This document shows, piece after piece, positions 44,806 to 52,664 of a DNA stretch of 64,000 nt. The DNA is from Salinisphaera sp002433465. Its GTDB lineage: Bacteria; Pseudomonadota; Gammaproteobacteria; Nevskiales; Salinisphaeraceae. Numbering within the stretch: position 1 is the stretch's first letter; every line of letters begins with the position of its first letter. A model generated the notes under the pieces. The model was not told the origin of the DNA. It did not search any database and worked only from the letters and a program-made list of their open reading frames with translations. Made by a program: the position numbers and the translations under genes. The stretch covers positions 118,192 to 182,191 of the forward strand of contig NZ_APNL01000008.1 of NCBI RefSeq assembly GCF_040361435.1, given 5' to 3'.

Positions 44806-45060
44806 TTAACCGTGGGCTTGATGTTTCGTCGCGCGAGCGAGCAGCGCGTCAAAGTTTGGCTCGCTGGAAGCAACTCCCGCGTTCGTCATGGCACGCTCAT
44901 ACGCGCCCCACGTCGTACGTGGGCGGCCGTCACGGCGCAGCGTGAATGCAACGCCGTTTTCTTTAAGCCATCGCAGTTGTCTTTGGATCTGATTCGGTTC
45001 GTAGCCCGTCAGTTCAGAGAGGTCTTCATCGCTCAAGAGAGGCCGTGGGTACAAAGTCAT
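44806..45060 (-). CDS. DUF4224 protein next to integrase, possible excisionase-type factor
   Basis: A protein of 84 residues from ATG 45060, chosen because GAGGACCTC provides a ribosome-binding site just upstream and the family motif begins soon after. LLSDEDLSELTGYEPNQIQR, then QLRWLKENGVAFTLRRDGRP, match the DUF4224 pattern known from prophages and integrative elements. The fold is probably a small winged helix. It ends 9 bases before the integrase start, so the two are probably cotranscribed. A role in excision control is inferred from position only. Confidence 0.8.
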   Translation of the reverse strand: MTLYPRPLLSDEDLSELTGYEPNQIQRQLRWLKENGVAFTLRRDGRPRTTWGAYERAMTNAGVASSEPNFDALLARATKHQAHG

Positions 45061-45379
45061 GAGGTCCTCGGAAGTGATTGTCACGGCACACTGCCGATAA
45101 GACCAACTTACAACGAGGCATGTGATCGACAAGACGCGCAAAACGCCAATATCGGTTACTTTTCGTATATGCAATGTCGAAGGTTAGGGGTGGACTGGCG
45201 ACACCCGTCAGAGGTGATTCGAGCGGAGCAGGCGGGTCGCGATCGGTTGCGTATCGTCCGGCATGGCCAGCTCCGAGGCTTTAGAGCCCCACCTGGAGCC
45301 GGCCACTACACGCGCAATAGCTTTTGTCCGGTAGATTAAACGCACGGTTCTGGAACAACGCTTATCGCGTGCTATTGCT
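45061..45379. other. intergenic region between DUF4224 and SRAP genes
   Basis: This 319-base divergent promoter region holds no convincing gene: an in-frame extension of the DUF4224 frame to 45174 lacks a ribosome-binding site. I looked for a LexA box upstream of the SRAP gene and saw no good match to CTGT-N8-ACAG. Confidence 0.5.
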
Positions 45380-46078
45380 ATGTGTGGACGCTACGGCCGA
45401 ACGACATCGGCAGCTCACTTCGCGAAACTGATCGAGGCGGCCTCGCCCGACGATGTAACCGACGCGCCAGGGTATAACCTGCCGCCCGGTGGCATGCGGG
45501 CGTGCGCGCTCCGCACGCCACGAGACAATACCCTCAAGATGGGTTCGGCGTGGTGGGGCTTGATTCCGAGTGGCGCCAAGGACGCCAAATTCGCCCCGAC
45601 TAACGCGCGCGTCGAGACAGTCGCGACCGTCCAGCCGTTTCCGACCGCATTTCGAAAGCGCAGGCTGCTATGCGCAGTCGACTACTGGATCGAATGGCAG
45701 AAACGTGAGCAAGGGGGCAAGCAACCCTGGTTAATTCGGCCTGCGGACGGCGAACCGTTCTTCTTTGCCGGACTATGGACGCAGGCGAAGGGGCTGCCTT
45801 CTGATCACAAGCTCGCCGGCGCCGTGACATTCACGATCCTGACCGGCAAACCGCACGACGATATCGCTCATATTCATAATCGCCAGCCGCTGGCCCTGAC
45901 CAACGACGCAGCACGAGCATGGGTCGATGAGCCGGCCGATGCTTCAGTCGAGCATCTGCATGGAATTCTCGAAGACGGGGTGGTTCGATCCTACGAGAGC
46001 TGGCCGATCTCAACGCTAGTGAATAAACCGAGCAACGATGAGCCGGCGATAATTGAGCGAGTTGAGGTCGAGGTCTAA
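45380..46078 (+). CDS. SRAP-domain protein (YedK/HMCES family)
   Basis: A 232-residue protein that in this family forms a covalent thiazolidine link with abasic sites in single-stranded DNA, protecting them during replication. All key residues are in place: Cys2 (after Met removal), Asn75 in FAPTNARVET, Glu105 in DYWIEWQ, and His166 in HIHNRQPLAL. The LCAVDYWIEW block departs from the common ADGFYEW. It stands alone and converges on the next gene with a 2-base gap. SRAP genes are frequent cargo of mobile elements, so this is probably an extra copy alongside a core one; that was not checked. Confidence 0.92.
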   Translation: MCGRYGRTTSAAHFAKLIEAASPDDVTDAPGYNLPPGGMRACALRTPRDNTLKMGSAWWGLIPSGAKDAKFAPTNARVETVATVQPFPTAFRKRRLLCAVDYWIEWQKREQGGKQPWLIRPADGEPFFFAGLWTQAKGLPSDHKLAGAVTFTILTGKPHDDIAHIHNRQPLALTNDAARAWVDEPADASVEHLHGILEDGVVRSYESWPISTLVNKPSNDEPAIIERVEVEV

Positions 46079-46080
46079 CG

Positions 46081-46425
46081 CTACCCCCGATATGCGCGAC
46101 GGCGTTCCTGCTCGCGTTTACCGGCGGGAAATTCTTGTAGATAGGCCTCGAGAGCTGCGGCCAGATGCTTTTCTAGATATCGCCGTCGCAGGTAATACAC
46201 TCCGAGAAGCACCGCGGCCAGTACGGTGCAATAACCCGAACCGTCGAGCGGGATCGTGGCCCCGAAACGATCGGGCCTGCTCCATTGGTTGAGCGCGATC
46301 GCCATAAGAATGGACCCGAAGAAAATGCCCCAGGAGAACTTCGCCCACGTGTCCAGCTTTTCGCGGTGAGCGCTTCGCATGGCTTGATAGTCGCCTGGGC
46401 TGAGAATGGAGGAGGGAGTGGGCAT
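46081..46425 (-). CDS. small two-helix membrane protein, unknown
   Basis: A 114-residue protein from ATG 46425 (GGAG lies about 8 bases upstream); a longer frame to 46473 is possible. Two hydrophobic segments at about 31-50 (FSWGIFFGSILMAIALNQW) and about 60-78 (YCTVLAAVLLGVYYL) are followed by a charged helix (RRRYLEKHLAAALEAYLQEF). No family was recognised. It is convergent with the SRAP gene and may share a transcript with the upstream lipoprotein gene (90 bases away). Confidence 0.6.
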   Translation of the reverse strand: MPTPSSILSPGDYQAMRSAHREKLDTWAKFSWGIFFGSILMAIALNQWSRPDRFGATIPLDGSGYCTVLAAVLLGVYYLRRRYLEKHLAAALEAYLQEFPAGKREQERRRAYRG

Positions 46426-46515
46426 ACGCTGATACGAGTGGGGTGAAAAAGGACGCCGAGCAAGCCTAAGCAAGGCCGCTCGGCTATAAGATCGCGATCT
46501 GCGCAGGAGGTCAGG

Positions 46516-47427
46516 CTAGGCGCCCGGCGCTGGTTCGATGAAGTATAGAGCCTGGCCCTCGTGGAGAACCATCGGGGCCGGGAACAGGGCGTACTCGGAC
46601 TCGTTCTTCTGGAATGGCATGCGGTTCGGCGCGATATATATGAAGTAACTGCGCGGCAGTTCTGTGCTCATGCCGTTGAGCAAGCGAAGCATTGGCAGGT
46701 GTGGCTCTTTCGTAGCCGTCCAGCCTGCGGTGTCGCGGAAGTAGTAGCTCACGCCGAATTCAACGCGCCACGCTGGATAGCCGCCGAGCACGGCCGGTGC
46801 AACCGCATCATTGATCTGCTGCGAGGCCTTCCCGAGCATGGGGATGCTGAAGCGCACTTCGCAGATGTAGGATGCTGTTTCGCATTCGCCGCCGCCGATG
46901 TATCCAATTAGCGCGTCATAGGAGGCTTTTTGCGAGTCGGTTTGCCTGATCCGCTCCCAATGGTAGGGAGTGGGCATCTGCATGGCTTCCATGCCCGCGC
47001 GGGCCAGCGTCGTGATGCGGCTTTTCGCCTGAACGATTGCTTCATCGCTGGTGGCAGCTTCGCTTTTCGGGATCCAGGCAACGATGTTCGTGCCTCCCGC
47101 CTTGGGCACGTCGCCGCCCAGAAGCAGGTTCGTGAGCATGTTCATGCCGACGTTGCCGCCGAGAGAAAGACCATTGGGGTTGCTCAGAAAGCCCAGCCCA
47201 CCGGCCGCGAGAGTGCCGCCCAAGCTCGCGCCGTTTGTGTCGATCTGTTGCTCGACCTTTTCGTGCTCTACGTCTTCGAGGATTTCGTAGCCGGCCGCAC
47301 GCGTGAGATTCCACGCCTGCGAGTGGTTGGGATCGGTGTGGTGCATTGTTGGCGGCGCCGTGGCGCAGCCAGACAAGGCGGTCACTGCGAGCGCGGCTGC
47401 AATAGCGAAGGTATGGCGAGAGATCAT
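46516..47427 (-). CDS. lipoprotein of unknown function
   Basis: A 303-residue protein with a clear lipoprotein signal (AAALAVTALSGC, Cys about 21). The mature part contains a Gly/Leu-rich patch (GGTLAAGGLGFLSNPNGLSL), a mid-section with CETASYICEVRFSIPMLGK (possible disulfide) and a Tyr/Phe-rich C-terminal half. I do not recognise a family. It is preceded by a terminator at 47527-47561 on the same strand, so it probably has its own promoter in 47428-47526. Confidence 0.75.
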   Translation of the reverse strand: MISRHTFAIAAALAVTALSGCATAPPTMHHTDPNHSQAWNLTRAAGYEILEDVEHEKVEQQIDTNGASLGGTLAAGGLGFLSNPNGLSLGGNVGMNMLTNLLLGGDVPKAGGTNIVAWIPKSEAATSDEAIVQAKSRITTLARAGMEAMQMPTPYHWERIRQTDSQKASYDALIGYIGGGECETASYICEVRFSIPMLGKASQQINDAVAPAVLGGYPAWRVEFGVSYYFRDTAGWTATKEPHLPMLRLLNGMSTELPRSYFIYIAPNRMPFQKNESEYALFPAPMVLHEGQALYFIEPAPGA

Positions 47428-47526
47428 GGGCTTGGTTTCCTGATAGGTCGTATCGTCAATGCTAGTACGGAGCGGTAATTCCGCAATAGGTTCAGCCGCT
47501 TAGGTATCGGCAGCAAACGCTCGGGG

Positions 47527-47561
47527 ATAAAAAAGGGCGCCTGCTTCATAGCAAGGCGCCC
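47527..47561 (-). terminator. intrinsic terminator on the minus strand
   Basis: Read on the minus strand, GGGCGCC and GGCGCCC form a 7-bp stem (extended inside by TGC/GCA) followed by TTTTTT. This is a textbook terminator, implying that a minus-strand transcript once ended here. The only candidate upstream is the decayed gene at 47562-47981. Confidence 0.85.
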
Positions 47562-47981
47562 AGATCGAAAAGAGGCTGTGGCAGGCTCTTCGGCAGGGGC
47601 GTCGCTGGCGTCGGCATCACTGGCTGTTTCATCGGTTGTCTGCTTCGAGATTGAAGCCGCAACTTCTTCTTCTTTGCCCTTGCCCTTGCCCTTGCCCTTG
47701 CCCTTCGCGGCACGGTGAGCGTGCTATTCGAGATCGACAATGCGATTGCCCAGACGCAGGGTTCGACGCTGCCAGTCGAAGATCAGGTGACGACGGTTCT
47801 TGTTCTCCAGCAAGCCGTTGATCCACAGACCGTCGATCACCGCCACGAGCGCGTCGTACAGGCGCATTACATCGAGCAGGCGAGTGACCTACCGCGAAGA
47901 GACCTGCACGCTGGTATGCATGGGCGAGCTGTAGACCACGCCACGCTCTACGCCGCCGGCGCGACCCCGGCCCGACAACAC
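47562..47981 (-). pseudogene. decayed minus-strand gene with two internal TAG codons
   Basis: One minus-strand frame reads like a protein: VTRLLDVMRLYDALVAVIDG, then LWINGLLENKNRRHLIFDWQ, then RRTLRLGNRIVDLE, then a Lys-Gly repeat and an acidic tail (ASDADASDAPAEEP). It is broken by TAG at 47889-47891 and at 47724-47726. The frame opens at a GTG at 47981 and runs into a terminator. The middle part reminds me of DUF1845/AcaB-type proteins of integrative conjugative elements; that is recollection and unverified. A 47-residue product from the internal ATG (MRLYDALV...) cannot be excluded. Confidence 0.4.
47674..47703. repeat. hexanucleotide tandem repeat, five copies of TTGCCC
   Basis: Five perfect copies of TTGCCC lie in the decayed minus-strand gene, where they would read as alternating Lys-Gly in the protein-like frame. 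The number of units is a multiple of three bases per half-unit, so copy changes keep frame. It is a candidate phase-neutral slippage site. Confidence 0.9.
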
Positions 47982-47991
47982 GCTTCTTCAC

Positions 47992-48024
47992 CCACCCCGG
48001 TCAGGGCCATCCCGACCGGGGTGG
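47992..48024. repeat. strong inverted repeat
   Basis: CCACCCCGGTC at 47992-48002 and GACCGGGGTGG at 48014-48024 form an 11-bp perfect stem. The intervening bases add GGG-CCAT-CCC inside. No T-run follows on either strand. It may be a bidirectional Rho-assisted terminator or a remnant regulatory stem. Confidence 0.7.
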
Positions 48025-48058
48025 TCTTGGCTGTCTCATATCAGTTAGGAGATCACCA

Positions 48059-48214
48059 ATGAATCATTGCCCCGATCATGCACGCGCCCATGGTGTACTC
48101 CTGTGGTGGGTCGTTGTGGCTGAGGTGTCAGGTTCAGCCCCTGGGCGAGCGCCGCAAGTCCGCATTTCGGTATGGCGCCGGGTGTTGTTGGGGAAGCGGG
48201 TGGAGCGAGCATAG
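48059..48214 (+). CDS. possible 51-residue small protein
   Basis: ATG 48059 is preceded by AGGAG at a 7-base spacing and opens a 51-codon frame ending in TAG at 48212-48214. The product starts MNHCPDHARAHGVLLWWVVV and then becomes Arg/Val-rich. No family was recognised. A mirrored AGGAG-ATG pair reads the other way from about 48090 into a 12-codon peptide. The codon pattern is not convincing, so this may be a remnant. The remainder of 48215-48307 shows nothing. Confidence 0.25.
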   Translation: MNHCPDHARAHGVLLWWVVVAEVSGSAPGRAPQVRISVWRRVLLGKRVERA

Positions 48215-48307
48215 GCGTCGAGCGAATGGCCCCATGCCCCGCGGTCAAGCGACCGTCAGCCGCAGGGTGATCCAGGGCAGCAAAGCCCCGCCGTACCATC
48301 GCGCAAG

Positions 48308-49054
48308 CTAGCGTTCCGGCGGTCTTTCGAGTGCGCGCATGATTTCGCCGGCTCGCTCCTGAAGCTGCAGGCGTTCTGTTTCGCCCATCACATAGAACTG
48401 GCCACCCACCAGCCCGGCCGATAGCAGCATCACCGCGATCGAGGTGCCCTTCGTCGGCGCGGGCTCGGTCCAACGCGCAAGAACGCGATCACTCAAGCGA
48501 GCCTGCTTGCGGTAGCGAAGGGCGCGCATGTGCGCGGCGTAGGATTCCGACATCAGCGCCAGGCCCGCCAGAAACGGCGCGCTGGCTCCGAACAAAAGCA
48601 CGGCGGCCGTCTGTGCCGTAATGCCAAAATATTCGGCCACCCTCGGCAGGCTCGTCCCATACGCGATGCCAAGCGCACCCAGGCCCAGCGTGACGACAGC
48701 GCGCCGAAGGCGGCGCCGGCCGCGTTCGCGGGTCAGCGCTTTGTCCAGGTAGACATGAAACGCAGGTGTATCGAACGTGCTCGTCGGAACGCCCCACCAA
48801 TAACGCTTGTCCGTGTCTTCGTGTACCCGCGAATCGTTGAGCAGGTAGCGCCCGAAAGGGATCTTCTGGAGTTTTCTCACCATGCCTGACCAGCCGTATC
48901 GCGATCCGGGCCGCACGATATGTTCGACAGCTCTGGCTTCACCCGCGATTTCGGCCGCGCAAATGCGGCGAATATGCTCGCCGCCGGAAACGATCTCCCG
49001 TGCACCGTCATCGGTGACGACCCGAAAGGGCGTGCCGTCGATCGTACCGGTCAA
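48308..49054 (-). CDS. multi-helix membrane protein, unknown, paired with zinc-ribbon protein
   Basis: A 248-residue protein with a soluble N-terminal part of about 115 residues (RYGWSGMVRKLQKIPFGRYL, HEDTDKRYWWGVPTSTFDTP). Three hydrophobic segments follow: about 125-142 (VVTLGLGALGIAYGTSL), about 152-172 (AAVLLFGASAPFLAGLAL) and about 208-225 (IAVMLLSAGLVGGQFYVM). The basic loop RALRYRKQARLSDRVLARW separates the second and third. I do not recognise a family. It lies 51 bases downstream of the Cys-rich gene on the same strand, so the two are likely cotranscribed. Confidence 0.7.
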   Translation of the reverse strand: MTGTIDGTPFRVVTDDGAREIVSGGEHIRRICAAEIAGEARAVEHIVRPGSRYGWSGMVRKLQKIPFGRYLLNDSRVHEDTDKRYWWGVPTSTFDTPAFHVYLDKALTRERGRRRLRRAVVTLGLGALGIAYGTSLPRVAEYFGITAQTAAVLLFGASAPFLAGLALMSESYAAHMRALRYRKQARLSDRVLARWTEPAPTKGTSIAVMLLSAGLVGGQFYVMGETERLQLQERAGEIMRALERPPER

Positions 49055-49105
49055 GATGAACAGGTCTTCGATTCGCCCCGTGGAACGGACGCGGCCATGG
49101 CCTTG

Positions 49106-50110
49106 TCAGGTCAGTTCACAGCTTTCGACGGTCAGTACACTTTCGGACCCCGATTCATGGAGCGCGGGCTTAACCAGAAGCCAGTCGTTGGCATTGCATG
49201 TGTGCTCGGTTCCCGCATCATCGATCACGCTTTCAGCGCGCAACTCGTGGCCCAGGGCGTGGTCGCCGTGGCCCTGGCACATCGCGCACCTCTGCCGGCC
49301 CGCGCCCTCGCAGACGCTGCAGGTGTAGACGAGCTGGCCGTCGCCGGCACAGGTCGGGCAACAGACACGGCCATTACCGCAGGAGCAGGCGATCGAGCCG
49401 CCACAGAAGCATTGATGTCGCCCCGCGCCGAAGCACGACCAACAGCGCACTGGTTTGTCCCATCCGGGGTACGTCACACCGCTGCCCGAGCATGTGCTGC
49501 ACGGGTAAGAACCGAGATGGCACCGGTTGGGGCATGGCAGTCGGCCCGACCCGTTACAGAGCATACATCCTGATTCACCGCTTACGTTGCAGGGCGCGCA
49601 TGTGAACACCCTGTCGCCGTGACCCTCGCAGGGCGCGCAAATGACCGTGCCGTGCTGATTGCAGGTGTCGCACGCCACCATGCGGTAGATCGTGCGCTCG
49701 AATGCTTTTTGGAAGACCTCGATCGGGTAGCCTTCGCCGGTCAGCAGATCGGGCTTTGCGGCGTATTCGAACACCCCCTCGAAGGCATCGCCGAGTTGCT
49801 GGCTCAGTTCCGCGCCATGGCGAATCACCGCCGCCTCGTAATCGCGCGTGACTTCGATCGCCTGGGCATCGTCCGGTCGGCGGGGCCAATGCCGCGGCGT
49901 ACAGCACGGGGCCTGGCAGCGCACGCGATAATCCCGCTGCACTTCCACGGGCACCATGCGCGGCGTATGGACGCTGACTTCTGAATGCCGGGCCGGATAG
50001 ACGCCGCAGATCATCAGCTCGGAGATGAATGCGTTGTCGTGCAGTTGGGCCGGCTGAAACCAGCCGCCAACGATGATTCCGGAGTTGATCGTATCGCTCT
50101 GAGTGGTCAT
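49106..50110 (-). CDS. DnaJ-type zinc-ribbon protein lacking a J domain
   Basis: A 334-residue protein. Residues 147-283 are a dense array of CxxC pairs (nine clear ones, at about 147, 158, 171, 182, 204, 223, 251, 264 and 275), most in the form CxxCxGxG (CAPCEGHG, CMLCNGSG, CSTCSGSG, CSVCEGAG, CAMCQGHG). This is about twice the four repeats of DnaJ, and there is no HPD J domain. The N-terminal 145 residues (with CQAPCC at 65-70) and the last 45 residues are unrecognised. It probably binds four or more zinc ions and may be a chaperone-like or redox-active scaffold. It lies upstream of a membrane protein gene on the same strand and is divergent from the CadC-like regulator. Confidence 0.8.
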   Translation of the reverse strand: MTTQSDTINSGIIVGGWFQPAQLHDNAFISELMICGVYPARHSEVSVHTPRMVPVEVQRDYRVRCQAPCCTPRHWPRRPDDAQAIEVTRDYEAAVIRHGAELSQQLGDAFEGVFEYAAKPDLLTGEGYPIEVFQKAFERTIYRMVACDTCNQHGTVICAPCEGHGDRVFTCAPCNVSGESGCMLCNGSGRLPCPNRCHLGSYPCSTCSGSGVTYPGWDKPVRCWSCFGAGRHQCFCGGSIACSCGNGRVCCPTCAGDGQLVYTCSVCEGAGRQRCAMCQGHGDHALGHELRAESVIDDAGTEHTCNANDWLLVKPALHESGSESVLTVESCELT

Positions 50111-50464
50111 GTGTGGCCTCGCTCGACCCTCGTTTTTCGATTAGTGTTTAACGGCAGCGCCGCCAGGCAGCGCAGTTCCAGGAAGCTGTGTGGCAAACGC
50201 TCATCGAATCGTCGCTGCCGATTGGTTTGTGCGAGGCCGCCGTTGCCGAATGAACAGTCGTTGTAGCGGTCGCCGAGAGAGTGCGCAAATCACGCGCCAC
50301 GGCGAACGAAAACATCAGGATTCTCCCCGGAAAAAGAGCGGCCGGCATGGATTTGAGCTAAAAATATGCGCGGCACGGGGGCTGATAATCGCGGCGAGCC
50401 CGTAGGCATCAACAAACGGACACGCGATACGGATTAGCGATTCGATTTTCGGGGGACAAGTAAG
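50111..50464. other. divergent intergenic region
   Basis: There are 354 bases between the zinc-ribbon gene and the CadC-like regulator gene. No protein-like frame stands out. It must hold promoters for both, and is a natural target for the regulator. I see no strong inverted repeat. Confidence 0.45.
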
Positions 50465-51997
50465 ATGGAAAAGAGCGAACAGGATGAAGGCTGGCGTAGC
50501 CTCACCGGGCAGTGGCGGATTGGCCGACATGCGGTGTTCGACGCCGAGCGGCGTACGTTGGCCGCAGAAAATCAGAAAGTATCCTGCACACCGCAGGTCG
50601 CCGATATTCTGGCTTTTCTGATCGCCAGTGATGGCCACTGGGCTACTCACGACGAATTGGCGAACGCCGCCTGGAAAAACGGCGCGGTTTCGCCTGCCGG
50701 CATCAATTCCGCGATCAAACGGGTTCGTGACGCGCTCGGGGATGACGGCGTATATCTCGAGTCCGCCTCCAGAGGGCATAGCGCCTACGAGTTGAAAGCG
50801 GTCGAGCGGCTGGGGGGTACTGAAAACCTGACGCGATCACAGACCGTACCGCTCGTTGACGAAGAAACCGTGCCCGAGGCCGAAGCCAGGACGAAGCCCG
50901 ATTCAGCCTCGGTGCGTGTGTCGAATCGGCGCCAGACCGGCACCACGGTCGGCTACACCGCCGCCGCGGTCATCGCGGTCGTGGCCATCGGCGGCGGTGC
51001 GATGGGGTTGATGAGCGTGTTCGATACGCGCGACGCGGCGTCGCCCGGCGTGGAGAAGCAGTCGTACGCCCAGATGCCGGTCTCAGTGGAAAGCGATCCG
51101 GCCGCACCAGGCAACGCCCACGTTCAATACGGCGCGATCAGCACCCTGCGCTGGAATATGTTCAATGATCCCAACGTCTCGGCGGACTGGCTCAGCCGCG
51201 TTGTGTCCGGCAACAGCTCGTATCTGGATCCGACTACCCGTGCCGGTGTTGCCTATGCCGACGGGCTGCACGCGTACGCGAAAGGCAATTACGAACGCGC
51301 CCGCCAGCGGATCGAAACCGCGCTGGAGGCCGCGCCGGACACGCCAGACTATAAGGCCGGGCTTGTCGCCGTCGAAGCCGCGGCCGGCAATCGCGCTGCC
51401 GCCAAAGCGCATCTTGAAAAGTTGAACAACGCAACCCTCAAGTATCCCGCGCCGACGCGACTCGCCGCCGAGCTACGTTATCTGACCCACACCGCGGATA
51501 GCCGTCCGGCACAGGAACGACTCGACGCATTCGACGATCTGCTGAATCGCATGACGCCGGTTTTTGCCGGCAACAGTACCGCGGTCGCCGGCGCCCTGGT
51601 GGGCCGGGCCAACGCACTTGCCGCGCTCGATCGCTGGGACGAGGCCTACACCGCGTTCCAGGATGCGCTGGCGATCACCCAGAAATTTCCTTACCACTGG
51701 AGCACCTGGTGGGGCCGAACACTCATCGCCCCGCTCGCGCGCGCCGCGGGTCACGCCGGCCACTGCGGTAGACAAATCGATCGACTCGAAGGTTCGCTGC
51801 AGATTCCAACGTTGGGGAATAAATACAACACGATGGATGCCGCGATCGCCATCGAAACCGTGCGCTGTCTCGATGCGCTCGGCCGCGAAGACGCAGCACC
51901 CTATCTCAAGGCGCTGCGAATTGCCGGCCAGAACGGCGTGCTCACCGAATCGCAGCGGACAAGTCTTGCCGAAATCAGCGCCGCGGCCAGTGCGTGA
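50465..51997 (+). CDS. CadC/ToxR-like membrane transcription factor with TPR-like periplasmic domain
   Basis: A 510-residue protein. Residues about 13-112 form an OmpR-type winged helix (ADILAFLIASDGHWATHDEL, then SPAGINSAIKRVRDALGDDG and VYLESASRGHSAYEL). A charged linker precedes one membrane helix at about 158-182 (AAAVIAVVAIGGGAMGLMSV). The periplasmic part is helical and TPR-like (AYAKGNYERARQRIETALEA, NALAALDRWDEAYTAFQDAL) and contains two cysteines near the end (GHCGRQID and ETVRCLDALG). It probably senses an envelope signal and regulates neighbouring envelope genes; target identity is inference. It opens the block of secreted proteins downstream. Confidence 0.85.
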   Translation: MEKSEQDEGWRSLTGQWRIGRHAVFDAERRTLAAENQKVSCTPQVADILAFLIASDGHWATHDELANAAWKNGAVSPAGINSAIKRVRDALGDDGVYLESASRGHSAYELKAVERLGGTENLTRSQTVPLVDEETVPEAEARTKPDSASVRVSNRRQTGTTVGYTAAAVIAVVAIGGGAMGLMSVFDTRDAASPGVEKQSYAQMPVSVESDPAAPGNAHVQYGAISTLRWNMFNDPNVSADWLSRVVSGNSSYLDPTTRAGVAYADGLHAYAKGNYERARQRIETALEAAPDTPDYKAGLVAVEAAAGNRAAAKAHLEKLNNATLKYPAPTRLAAELRYLTHTADSRPAQERLDAFDDLLNRMTPVFAGNSTAVAGALVGRANALAALDRWDEAYTAFQDALAITQKFPYHWSTWWGRTLIAPLARAAGHAGHCGRQIDRLEGSLQIPTLGNKYNTMDAAIAIETVRCLDALGREDAAPYLKALRIAGQNGVLTESQRTSLAEISAAASA

Positions 51998-52208
51998 TGT
52001 CGGCGCCACGGTGGTGGACCTTGCCGTGCGGCCATCGGCTGTAGGCGAGTTATGAACCTAAGGTGCTGTTTATTAAACACGAAAGCTAGCTGAAAGCTAC
52101 GCGCAAGCCTGCCGTCAGCGCTCTTCGCTGGCGCTTGTGCAATCTGACCTCGCCGCCCGGACGGTTCGCCGCCCGGGCAGCATCACTCACCCAAACGAGG
52201 TCAGCGTT

Positions 52209-52595
52209 ATGAACCCATCCAATCTGTTTCATCCCTTGCTCGCCGGCCTGTCGGCCGTACTGCTCGTCGCTGTGACCGCCTGCAGCAGCGAGCCGGGCGC
52301 GGTTTATGTCGACGCGTGGAAGCTCGTCGGCCACGACGGCCCCGAACGCGTCACCATCGAACGCAATAACGATAATTTTCGCGTCGATAAAGAGAACGAC
52401 GACGATCCAACCAATGACGTGATTGTGCATCTGGAAAACGGCGCGCTGGTTTTTAACAACGCCACGACCGGTAGCGGCATGACGTTCAACTATATCGAGC
52501 CGACAGACCAGCTCAAATGGGAAATGACCGGCACGGCGCGTGTTCAGCGGGAACTTCAGAATCTGCCGATCGAATTCATGCTCGAGCGCGAATAA
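52209..52595 (+). CDS. small lipoprotein, paralogue of the one at 55187
   Basis: A 128-residue protein from ATG 52209 with lipobox VTAC (Cys about 25). The mature domain is beta-rich: YVDAWKLVGHDGPERVTIER, then HLENGALVFNNATT, then MTFNYIEPTDQLKWEMTG. It shares the HLENG-LVF-N and TF-Y-E-TDQ-K-E-TG patterns with the lipoprotein at 55187-55579, so the two are paralogues. The small size and the Y-V-x-x-W start recall lipocalin-like domains. The function is unknown. About 210 bases without a gene precede it. Confidence 0.8.
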   Translation: MNPSNLFHPLLAGLSAVLLVAVTACSSEPGAVYVDAWKLVGHDGPERVTIERNNDNFRVDKENDDDPTNDVIVHLENGALVFNNATTGSGMTFNYIEPTDQLKWEMTGTARVQRELQNLPIEFMLERE

Positions 52596-52664
52596 GCGCC
52601 CAGACCGATCCCATTAGGCCGTGGCTCTTCCCGAGCCGCGAAGCCCAATATCAAGGAGTTCCTC

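Noticed and set aside
45300..45379. LexA (SOS) box upstream of the SRAP gene
   Set aside because: No adequate match to the gammaproteobacterial CTGT-N8-ACAG pattern.
47674..47703. Short regular repeats considered as a CRISPR array
   Set aside because: The units are 6 bases with no spacers: a microsatellite. No CRISPR-like repeat-spacer pattern was seen anywhere in the window.
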